Part shown: piece by piece, positions 1 to 5,949 of the stretch
How the letters are laid out: each line of letters opens with the position of its first letter
Position numbering within the stretch: position 1 is the first letter of the stretch
Assembly (NCBI GenBank): GCA_027622115.1
Contig: JAQBZS010000475.1
Span: forward strand, 1-6,137
Direction of reading: 5' to 3'
Length of the DNA: 6,137 bases
Source of the DNA: Planctomycetota bacterium
GTDB lineage: Bacteria; Planctomycetota; Planctomycetia; Planctomycetales; Planctomycetaceae
Position numbers and translations under genes: made by a program
Notes under the pieces: generated by a model
Told to the model about the DNA's origin: nothing
The model's database searches: none
The model's input: the letters and a program-made list of their open reading frames with translations, nothing else

Positions 1-12
1 ATGCGAGTTACC

Positions 13-71
13 GTAGCTGGATTCGCCAGAATTCAGCCGGATCGAGACTGAATTCTGGCGAATCCAGCTAC
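13..71. repeat. REPIN-like pair of inverted REP hairpins (perfect 24-bp inverted repeat)
   Basis: Positions 13-36 are the exact reverse complement of 48-71, separated by an 11-nt spacer (37-47). Each arm is also a small hairpin. GTAG (13-16) is followed by an 8-bp stem, 17-24 with 29-36, which includes one G-T wobble, around the loop GCCA (25-28). The right arm is the mirror copy and ends in CTAC. A GTAG or GGAG tetranucleotide in front of a short palindrome is the known signature of REP sequences mobilised by RAYT (REP-associated tyrosine) transposases, and two REPs head to head form a REPIN. That assignment is inferred from structure. No RAYT gene lies in the window. As RNA the element would fold very stably, and it could also act as a transcript end or stability signal for a gene left of the window. 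Confidence 0.7.
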
Positions 72-86
72 TACATCAAATGCCGG

Positions 87-92
87 TTTAAT
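87..92 (+). promoter_or_regulatory. Weak -10-like hexamer upstream of the cytochrome gene
   Basis: TTTAAT matches the sigma-70 -10 consensus at five of six bases and would place transcription start about 35 nt before the TTG codon. No convincing -35 box is present, and the expected site falls within the right arm of the REPIN. The assignment is therefore weak, and the promoter could lie left of the window. Confidence 0.18.
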
Positions 93-122
93 TTCAGCGT
101 CGCCCCTTAACCAATGCTCGCC

Positions 123-136
123 GGAGATCAATCTTG
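123..136 (+). promoter_or_regulatory. Ribosome-binding site that decides the TTG start
   Basis: GGAG at 123-126 lies 7 nt upstream of the TTG at 134-136, which is good Shine-Dalgarno spacing. The next in-frame starts, ATG at 173 and 176, would remove nearly all of the hydrophobic export signal. The ribosome site and the signal peptide therefore both favour TTG. Confidence 0.6.
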
Positions 137-2866
137 AAGTCGATCATTCTACTGACTGGCGTTTTGATCTTGATGATGAATGCCTGCTCGGCGAAGGGCG
201 ATGAAGCGGAATTGAACCGCCGCTTTGCCACGACGGTGCAACCGTTCTTGCGAGCAAACTGCTTTCACTGCCACGGAACAGACCGGCAAGAAGCCAAGCT
301 GAATCTGAGCGGCTATTTGTCGATGGAACAGGTGGCAAAAGCCCATCAGATCTGGGAAATCGTCTTGGAGCGGCTTCACGCGAACGAAATGCCGCCGAAG
401 TCCGCGAAACCCCAACCAACCCTCGCACAACGTAAGGCCGTCATTGACTGGATCCACGCCGTGCGCGAATTCGAGGCTACGCGGAACGCGGGCGATCCCG
501 GATTGGTGCCGGCTCGGCGACTGAGGAATGCCGAGTACAACTACACAATCCGCGATCTCACGGGCGTCGACATTCGGCCGACGCGTACATTTCCGATCGA
601 TCCCGCAAACGCAGCCGGCTTCGACAACTCGGGCGAATCGCTCACCATGTCGCCGGCCCTGTTGAAGAAGTATCTCGATGCAGCACGGTCGGTCGTGGAT
701 CACCTGGTGCTCAAGCCGGATGGATTCGCGTTCGCTCCGCATCCCGTCGTTACTGCTACCGATCGAGACAAGTACTGCGTCAAACGGATCGTACGGTTTT
801 ATGAGCGTCAACCGATTGACTCTGCGGACTATTTCTTCGCCGCTTGGCAACATCGGCATCGCCCCGACGGAGTTCGCTTGACGCTTGAAGAGGTCGCCGC
901 CGCGAACGGCATCAGCTCGAAGTATCTGAAGACGGTGTGGTTGCTGCTCACCGATGCAGTGGACAACGTCGGCCCAATCGCCCAATTGCGGGCGATGTGG
1001 CGCAAGCTTCCGAGTGACCCGTCCGACGTGGCGGTCGCGCGAATGGGCTGCATCCGGATGCGCGATTTCGTACAGACGCTGCGTTGCAAACTGATCCCGA
1101 AGGTCAACGACCTCACGATGGAGAGCAGCCACAAGGGATCGCAACCCTTCGTGTTGTGGAAGAACGAGCAGTATGCCGCACATCGTCAGCGATACGATGC
1201 GAGTGTGCTCAAGGTGGACGACGGAACTGCCAAGAACGCTGCGGATCCGCTGCTGATGCTTCCGGTGGATCCGGCAGCCAAAGCTCTGCACTTGGCGGCG
1301 TTTGACCGATTCTGCACGGTTTTCCCGGACGAGTTCTTTGTGTCGGAGCGAGGTCGTGATTACGTCGGTAAGCCGCGAGACCAGCAAGAAAAAGGCCGGC
1401 TGCTCAGCGCCGGCTTTCACAGCATGATGGGTTACTTTCGAGACGATGGCCCGCTCTACAACTTGGTGCTCGACGAAGCCGGCCGGCGAGAACTCGACTC
1501 GCTGTGGCAGGAACTGGACTTTGTGGCGTTGGCTCCCATGCGGCAGTACTCGGGCTTCTTGTGGTTTGAGCGGACGGACTCGCGGTACATGCGCGATCCC
1601 GAATTCGATTTCGCACGAGCCGAAGACAAGAGCGCCGCATCGAAAGCCATGATCGATCGGCTGTCCAAAGTCTATTTGGAGAAGGCTCGTAAGCACGGCG
1701 GCAGCAAGACTGCCATCAAGGCGATCGAGGACTTCTTTCGGAACATGGACAAGCAGATTCGCTGGGTGGAAGCCGCGCGTGTCAAAGCTGAATCGTCGCA
1801 TCTGCAAGCGCTTGTCGCGTTCGCGGGAAAAGCATTTCGACGACCACTGGCCAACGACGAACGCGACGATCTCTTGGCGTATTATCGCGCTCTTCGCAGC
1901 GAGGATGGACTCACGCATGAAGAGGCGATCCAGGACGCGATCGTTGCGGTGCTCATGTCGCCACGATTTTCGTATCGACTGGAACTTGGCGGCGATGGCA
2001 ACAGCCGCATTGCGCTGTCGGATGTGCAACTCGCCAGTCGACTCAGTTACTTCTTGTGGTCGAGCATGCCGGACGAGGAATTGCTCAAGCACGCGAACGC
2101 TGGAACTCTGCATCAGCCCGAAGTGCTGGTAAGACAAACGCGTCGCCTGTTGCAGGACGCTCGAATCCGAGCCCTCGCGATCGAATTTGGCGGCAACTGG
2201 CTCGACTTCCGCCGCTTCGAGCAACACAACGCGGTCGACCGTAAACGCTTTCCAGCGTTCACCGACGAACTGCGTCAGGCGATGTTTGAAGAGCCGGTCC
2301 GCTTCTTTGTGGACGTCGCGCAGCACGATCGGTCGGTGTTGAGTTTCATGGATGCGGACCACACCTTCGTGAACCGGACGCTCGCCAAGCACTATGGCGT
2401 GACCAACGTCCAGCCGGCTGCGGACGAGTGGATTCGCGTCGACAACGCGGGCCAATACGGTCGCGGCGGCGTCTTGCCGATGTCGGTGTTCTTGACGAAG
2501 AACGCACCGGGCTTGCGGACCAGTCCGGTGAAGCGCGGCTACTGGGTGGTTCGTCGTCTGCTGGGTGAGCGAATTCCGCCGCCACCGCCAAACGTTTCAG
2601 ACTTCCCCGAAGACGAAACGAAACTCGGCGATCTCACGCTTCGCGAAGTCCTCGCGCGGAACCGAGACTACGCGAGCTGTTCCGGCTGCCATCAACGCTT
2701 CGATTCCATTGGGCTCATCTTCGAAAGTTTCGGCCCGATTGGAGAGCGACGTAATCGAGACTTAGGCGGACGTCCCGTCGAAACAACCGCAACGTTGCGG
2801 GGGGGGCAGTCGAGCAACCGGGTTAGCGGATTTGCGTGGGTATTTGCGGAAGCATCGGCAGGCTGA
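134..2866 (+). CDS. DUF1592-family planctomycete cytochrome c protein, C-terminus frameshifted
   Basis: This is an exported c-type cytochrome of the planctomycete DUF1592 family, 910 residues as read. Residues 1-20 form a signal peptide: Lys2, a hydrophobic core, then Ala-Cys-Ser-Ala. Cleavage may follow Ala20; the context of Cys18 is a poor lipobox. The PSCyt1 domain has a haem motif CFHCH (43-47), and Met86 in EMPP is a candidate axial ligand. DUF1587 lies near 128-190 (NAEYNYTIRDLTG). DUF1595 is near 555-615 (AFRRPLANDE) and DUF1592 near 625-750 (LASRLSYFLWSSMPDEELL). DUF1588 spans about 774-888 with a second haem motif, CSGCH (849-853). The last 20 or so residues are out of frame, caused by the G run at 2799-2806, so the final DUF1585 domain is lost. 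Removing one G gives 972 residues, a normal family architecture. The family's biochemistry is not established; an extracytoplasmic redox role is inferred. No DUF1552 partner gene follows. Confidence 0.9.
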   Translation: MKSIILLTGVLILMMNACSAKGDEAELNRRFATTVQPFLRANCFHCHGTDRQEAKLNLSGYLSMEQVAKAHQIWEIVLERLHANEMPPKSAKPQPTLAQRKAVIDWIHAVREFEATRNAGDPGLVPARRLRNAEYNYTIRDLTGVDIRPTRTFPIDPANAAGFDNSGESLTMSPALLKKYLDAARSVVDHLVLKPDGFAFAPHPVVTATDRDKYCVKRIVRFYERQPIDSADYFFAAWQHRHRPDGVRLTLEEVAAANGISSKYLKTVWLLLTDAVDNVGPIAQLRAMWRKLPSDPSDVAVARMGCIRMRDFVQTLRCKLIPKVNDLTMESSHKGSQPFVLWKNEQYAAHRQRYDASVLKVDDGTAKNAADPLLMLPVDPAAKALHLAAFDRFCTVFPDEFFVSERGRDYVGKPRDQQEKGRLLSAGFHSMMGYFRDDGPLYNLVLDEAGRRELDSLWQELDFVALAPMRQYSGFLWFERTDSRYMRDPEFDFARAEDKSAASKAMIDRLSKVYLEKARKHGGSKTAIKAIEDFFRNMDKQIRWVEAARVKAESSHLQALVAFAGKAFRRPLANDERDDLLAYYRALRSEDGLTHEEAIQDAIVAVLMSPRFSYRLELGGDGNSRIALSDVQLASRLSYFLWSSMPDEELLKHANAGTLHQPEVLVRQTRRLLQDARIRALAIEFGGNWLDFRRFEQHNAVDRKRFPAFTDELRQAMFEEPVRFFVDVAQHDRSVLSFMDADHTFVNRTLAKHYGVTNVQPAADEWIRVDNAGQYGRGGVLPMSVFLTKNAPGLRTSPVKRGYWVVRRLLGERIPPPPPNVSDFPEDETKLGDLTLREVLARNRDYASCSGCHQRFDSIGLIFESFGPIGERRNRDLGGRPVETTATLRGGQSSNRVSGFAWVFAEASAG
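2799..2806 (+). other. Eight-G homopolymer, site of the frameshift
   Basis: The cytochrome frame runs correctly into this run, through ACG TTG CGG. The family-typical DUF1585 sequence resumes immediately after it in the +1 frame. Seven G instead of eight would join the two halves. A simple -1 ribosomal slip would not rescue the frame, because +1 or -2 is needed. Options are a true one-base insertion, length variation between cells, RNA polymerase slippage on the run, or a sequencing or assembly error. Confidence 0.85.
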
Positions 2867-3053
2867 TTATCTCGATAACCTCTGTCGCAAGCTGCTGTCG
2901 TATTCGTTGGGCCGGTCGTTGCTACTTTCCGACGAACTATTGATCCGCAAGATGCGGGCGAATCTCGACAGGGACAACTTCCGGTTTGCAGCGCTCATTG
3001 AAACCATCGTGACAAGTTCGCAGTTCACGAATAAGCGTAGTCACGTGCAGTGA
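2832..3053 (+). pseudogene. C-terminal DUF1585 domain of the cytochrome protein, displaced by frameshift
   Basis: This fragment carries the DUF1585 (PSD2) domain that normally ends DUF1592-family proteins. Visible hallmarks are LRGYLRKHRQADYLDNLCRK, followed by LLSYSLGRSLLLSDE and a closing IVTSSQFTNKR. It ends with TGA at 3051-3053. The frame is already open from the end of the G run near 2807, where it reads GSRATGLADLRGYL, a typical linker into this domain. It has no Shine-Dalgarno site, and its first TTG (2832) lies inside conserved sequence. It is therefore the 3' part of the gene that starts at 134 and not a separate small gene. It could be translated only if the frame is restored at the G run. 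Confidence 0.85.
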
Positions 3054-3108
3054 TATTCCCCGACGCTAACGTTTTCAACGTGGTCTCCACCGGCCCATGC
3101 AGTTGAAA

Positions 3109-3132
3109 GTAGCCACGCTCGTCAGAGCGTGG
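3109..3132 (+). repeat. Single REP hairpin (GTAG class)
   Basis: GTAG (3109-3112) is followed by a perfect 8-bp stem, CCACGCTC (3113-3120) with GAGCGTGG (3125-3132), and a GTCA loop. The 24-nt layout is identical in length to each half of the repeat at 13-71: the same tetranucleotide, the same first C, the same stem length and a GYCA loop. The stem sequence differs but pairing is kept. Unlike the first element, no inverted partner with a matching stem follows. It lies just downstream of the cytochrome gene. With no T-run behind it, it is more likely a dispersed REP than a terminator. Confidence 0.6.
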
Positions 3133-3144
3133 AATGCCGCGCGA

Positions 3145-3169
3145 CACTCCACCGTCTGGCGGCGGAGTG
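3145..3169 (-). repeat. Hairpin next to the REP, best paired on the minus strand
   Basis: CACTCC (3145-3150) pairs with GGAGTG (3164-3169), and CCG (3152-3154) pairs with CGG (3160-3162), around a 5-nt loop. The remaining position is an A-C mismatch in plus-strand RNA but a G-U pair in minus-strand RNA, giving ten continuous pairs there. This suggests that the functional transcript, if any, runs in the direction of the mutase gene. It lies 12 nt from the REP hairpin, so the two may be one composite repeat. Confidence 0.5.
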
Positions 3170-3242
3170 AATTTCCGCAAGTGTTCATTGGGACGGCGGC
3201 TCGTACTACAAGTCCAAGATTTGTTGTTTTCCTGCGCACATT

Positions 3243-3321
3243 TTTCCGTCATCAATTCTTCTGACAGATGAAGAGGAATTCGTCCCTGGCGGAGCAGAGA
3301 AAGAATAATTGATGACAGAAA
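3243..3321. repeat. Imperfect inverted repeat, 19-bp arms
   Basis: Positions 3243-3261 match the reverse complement of 3303-3321 at 17 of 19 bases, and one further pair (3262 with 3302) extends it. The two mismatches are at 3247 and at 3258. The intervening segment of about 40 nt is purine-rich. The arms share the core GTCATCAATT and its complement. It could be a long stem-loop at the ends of the two convergent transcripts, or the remnant of a small mobile element. No transposase or target duplication was recognised. Confidence 0.5.
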
Positions 3322-3448
3322 TATCCGTGAGGAATTACGTAGCACGATTTGCTGTCTGCTCAAATCCGCTGTTGACAAACCTTCAAGATTTGGTTGTCGG
3401 CCAAGGGCAGCGTTGGTTAACCGCACGCCGTAGCATGGTAAATCTGTA

Positions 3449-5719
3449 TTAGGATCTGGGTGCTTCGAGCATGTTTCGCAGTTCGTCCGCGATTCTGCGG
3501 ATTTGTGTGTAAAGCCTTTGTTTGTGCCCAATCAAATCAGCCAACTCGGGACCGGGGTTGGGCTCATGCAGTTGTACGTGGAATCGCAGCGAATTGCCGG
3601 TTCCGGACGGACGCACCGTCACATGGTTGTATTCGGTTCCCAGATAGAACCGGAGCCCCTCGTCCGGAAACTGAAACTCGGCCGTCGGCGGATAGATCGC
3701 GTCGTACTTGCCCGTGCGATACATCACGGCGGATGTGACCTTGCGACCGGCAAATTCAACGGTCTCGCCCGCACCAACCCGCGCGAATTGCTGGAGGGCT
3801 CGGCCCAGGATGTCCTTCTTCTTGCGGTCGCCTTGGATGCCGGGGTATTCGCCGTCCAGCGGGTCTGGTTCGTAATGGCTGACGAAGAGCCCGATGTCGG
3901 GATCCAGATGGATGTGTCGATCCATGAGTTCGTAAATCGTCGTGCCCTGTTGTTTGGCCCACGCCGCGATCTCCGCGACCAGCAGTGCCGCCAGAGTTCC
4001 GTCCTTGTCGCGCACATGACCGCCGACGCCGAGCGACCGTGCGTCCGGCGGCGGGCTGCCCAGAATCGAGAATCCGTTGCTTTGCTCCATGGCGGCGACG
4101 TTGTTGGATCTCGCACCGAATTCGATATCGGTGTATTCGCAAACAAACGGATGGCACAAATCGCCCAGCGTGGGATGCCGACCTTCCTTCAAGTCCAAGA
4201 GTTCTCGTTGCTCCCAGACGTCACGCACGGCGGCGGCCAGTGCGGCGAAGCCGACCCAAGTCTTGATCGAACCGAGCCCGTGTTTCTTCGCGAGTAACGC
4301 AATGCTGTCCGACGTGGTGTGTGACAGGACGACAAATTTCTTGTCCGCGTCCTGCACTTGGCCGTGCTGCTCGGTCTCGCGATGAAAGCGATACCACAAC
4401 AACAGCGCCCACATGCTGTCGGCCGGAATCAACTGCCAGTCCTGTCCGCCGAAAAGACCCCGCTGATCTGCCGGGACTTTGACCACGACACCGCAACGAT
4501 CGGCGTCGGGGTCCGTGCCGATCAAGATGTCAACATCGTCAAAGCTGCCGAGCGTGCCTTGTTTCTTGAAGGCTTCGATGGCGGTGCGAGCGGCGCGTTC
4601 GTCGCCCGGATCGGGTTGCTGTTCCTTGCCCGCGGCACTCTCGAACGACGGAAACAGACCGTTGAGATCGTTGAGTCCGCCTTCCGTAATGATTCGAACA
4701 TCGTTGAAGCCGACTTCGCTGAGCAGTCGCGGAATCGCACGTCGACCGGCACCGTGGAACGCACAGAAGGCGATTCTGAGTGGGCTGTCGGATTCTCGTT
4801 GTTGCTTCGCGAGATCCGGTGTCAGCAGAAACGATTGCACGTGTTTCAAGTGTGGCTGATGAATATTCAGCACGCGGTCTTCGCGACCCAGATAGTTGAA
4901 TCCCTCGACGCGTTCTTCGCCGCCCAGAAAAACCAGCTTGTCGTCGGCGGCGTCCTCAAACGGGATCAAGCCGATCTGCTTGGTTGTCGCATGAGCGATG
5001 TACTTCTCATACATCTCGTCGCGCTGCTCAGGGTCGAACTGCGAACCATTCGAACACGAGAGCTTGTAGCCGTTGTAGCGGTAGTCGTTGTGGCTGGCGG
5101 AAATCAGAATTCCGATGTCGCCTTTGATGTCCTTGTACGGAATCGCAAACGTCATTTCGGGATACGGGCACGGCTCATCGAAAAAGTACACGGTGTAGCC
5201 CGCGTGTAGAAACAGCTCCGCCACGATTTTGGCGAAGTCATGACCTCGGACGCGACTGTCGTAGCCAATCACGACTTTTTCCAAGGGCGGATTCTGTTCG
5301 CGACCGTACTGAGCCACGCCGACGGACTTCAGCAAGAGGACGATGTCGTTGATCGTATTCGGCCCTTTGAGGATGGGGGCCGAGATGCCGCTTTCGGCGA
5401 GCTTTTCGATCGACCCGCGATCGAAGGCCATCATGCCGCGAATTCCGCCGGTGCCGAAGCGGATCGGTTGGCGGAAGGCGTTGACCAAATCTTCCCAGCG
5501 TTCTTCGGCGATCACACTTTTCAGAGCGGGTTGAACTTGCGGCGACAGGCGGTGCGTCGCTTCGTCCGTGAGCCATTCTTGGAGAGCCGGAAAAACGTTG
5601 GCTGCGGCTTGCTGATAGGACTGCGCGTCGATCTGGCCGTTGTCTCGCGCAGTCGTCAGATAATCATCAATTCCCCGGCGAGCGGATTCGAGTAACGCGT
5701 CCAATGTTTGCTCCGTCAT
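3449..5719 (-). CDS. Phosphohexomutase (phosphoglucomutase/phosphomannomutase superfamily)
   Basis: This cytoplasmic enzyme moves a phosphate between C1 and C6 of a hexose phosphate (glucose or mannose), feeding glycogen, cell-envelope sugar and central carbon metabolism. Numbering from the ATG at 5719, the protein has 756 residues. FGTGGIRG (88-95) opens domain 1. SASHND (207-212) carries the catalytic phosphoserine Ser209, followed by NGYK. FHGAG (321-325) lies in domain 2. DPDADR (403-408) is the Mg-binding loop. EQSNG (545-549) takes the place of the usual sugar-binding EESxG, and HVRDKDG (568-574) follows. RPSGTGNS (703-710) is the phosphate-binding loop of domain 4. All catalytic elements are present, so it should be active. 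The protein is longer than the usual 450-620 residues, partly from an insertion after EQSNG. Glucose versus mannose preference cannot be decided from sequence. The start was chosen over an in-frame TTG at 5821 because of its ribosome site. Confidence 0.93.
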   Translation of the reverse strand: MTEQTLDALLESARRGIDDYLTTARDNGQIDAQSYQQAAANVFPALQEWLTDEATHRLSPQVQPALKSVIAEERWEDLVNAFRQPIRFGTGGIRGMMAFDRGSIEKLAESGISAPILKGPNTINDIVLLLKSVGVAQYGREQNPPLEKVVIGYDSRVRGHDFAKIVAELFLHAGYTVYFFDEPCPYPEMTFAIPYKDIKGDIGILISASHNDYRYNGYKLSCSNGSQFDPEQRDEMYEKYIAHATTKQIGLIPFEDAADDKLVFLGGEERVEGFNYLGREDRVLNIHQPHLKHVQSFLLTPDLAKQQRESDSPLRIAFCAFHGAGRRAIPRLLSEVGFNDVRIITEGGLNDLNGLFPSFESAAGKEQQPDPGDERAARTAIEAFKKQGTLGSFDDVDILIGTDPDADRCGVVVKVPADQRGLFGGQDWQLIPADSMWALLLWYRFHRETEQHGQVQDADKKFVVLSHTTSDSIALLAKKHGLGSIKTWVGFAALAAAVRDVWEQRELLDLKEGRHPTLGDLCHPFVCEYTDIEFGARSNNVAAMEQSNGFSILGSPPPDARSLGVGGHVRDKDGTLAALLVAEIAAWAKQQGTTIYELMDRHIHLDPDIGLFVSHYEPDPLDGEYPGIQGDRKKKDILGRALQQFARVGAGETVEFAGRKVTSAVMYRTGKYDAIYPPTAEFQFPDEGLRFYLGTEYNHVTVRPSGTGNSLRFHVQLHEPNPGPELADLIGHKQRLYTQIRRIADELRNMLEAPRS

Positions 5720-5732
5720 GTAATCGTGCCTC
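5720..5732 (-). promoter_or_regulatory. Ribosome-binding site of the mutase gene
   Basis: On the minus strand GAGG (5732-5729) is followed by a 9-nt spacer and the ATG at 5719. The in-frame TTG at 5821 has no comparable site and would add 34 residues unlike the family N-terminus. Confidence 0.6.
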
Positions 5733-5810
5733 GTTTCACCGGGAATCCGACTCCCGTTCGGTTGTGTGAGAGTCCGCCGGGAACTGGCGAACTGCGCAGA
5801 GATCAGCGGG

Positions 5811-5838
5811 ATTGTCTTCAACTGATTCGGCCCGTCAA
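5811..5838 (-). promoter_or_regulatory. Candidate sigma-70-like promoter for the mutase gene
   Basis: On the minus strand TTGACG (5838-5833) matches the -35 consensus at five of six bases. A 16-nt spacer leads to GACAAT (5816-5811), which matches the -10 consensus at four of six. Transcription would start about 85 nt before the ATG. This is a weak match by eye. Readthrough from the partial upstream gene, which has the same orientation and ends 230 nt away, is an alternative. Confidence 0.25.
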
Positions 5839-5949
5839 GCGTCCGCGCCGACCGCGAGTTTCCACTCGATTGGTGGGTTTATCGATCGCCGATGTGATCG
5901 CGCGAGTGCAGAACGAGATCTTGCAGGAGCTCATGTTCACGGATTTACG

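Larger units (their letters stand above)
3054..3448. other. Convergent intergenic region with several hairpins, no gene
   Basis: This 395-bp gap separates the 3' ends of the cytochrome gene (+) and the mutase gene (-). I see no convincing gene. It holds a small hairpin (3069-3073 with 3077-3081), a REP hairpin (3109-3132), a second hairpin (3145-3169) and an inverted repeat (3243-3321). Two weak stem-loops follow: 3346-3351 with 3361-3366, and 3374-3381 with 3392-3398 (one bulge). None is followed by a T-run on either strand, so no canonical intrinsic terminator is called. The part from about 3205 to 3345 is visibly more AT-rich than the genes. Confidence 0.7.

Noticed and set aside
149..2455. 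A 768-codon open frame on the minus strand opposite the cytochrome gene
   Set aside because: Its codons are exactly mirrored on the real gene's codons, so it stays open simply because the real gene avoids TTA, CTA and TCA codons. The protein has no recognisable domain, and the plus-strand protein has clear haem motifs and DUF domains.
2799..2806. Programmed -1 ribosomal frameshifting on the G run
   Set aside because: The downstream domain lies in the +1 frame, so a -1 slip would not reach it.
3109..3321. Intrinsic terminators in the convergent gap
   Set aside because: The hairpins are strong, but none is followed by a run of T on the strand concerned. The T-rich stretch at 3241-3245 precedes its stem on the plus strand and gives an A-run on the minus strand.
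3025..3531. A 168-codon minus-strand open frame spanning the whole convergent gap
   Set aside because: It overlaps the ends of both real genes, starts with TTG inside the mutase, and part of it is simply the translated REP and hairpin sequence. No domain was recognised.
3503..5695. Long plus-strand open frames opposite the mutase gene (3503-4297, 4358-5209, 5240-5695)
   Set aside because: They are shadows of the mutase, whose catalytic serine, metal and phosphate loops are all on the minus strand; at least 3503-4297 was checked to be in exact mirror register. Their products show no family features.
5720..5821. A 34-residue N-terminal extension of the mutase from a TTG at 5821
   Set aside because: It has no ribosome site, the extra residues look unlike the family, and the ATG at 5719 has GAGG at good spacing.
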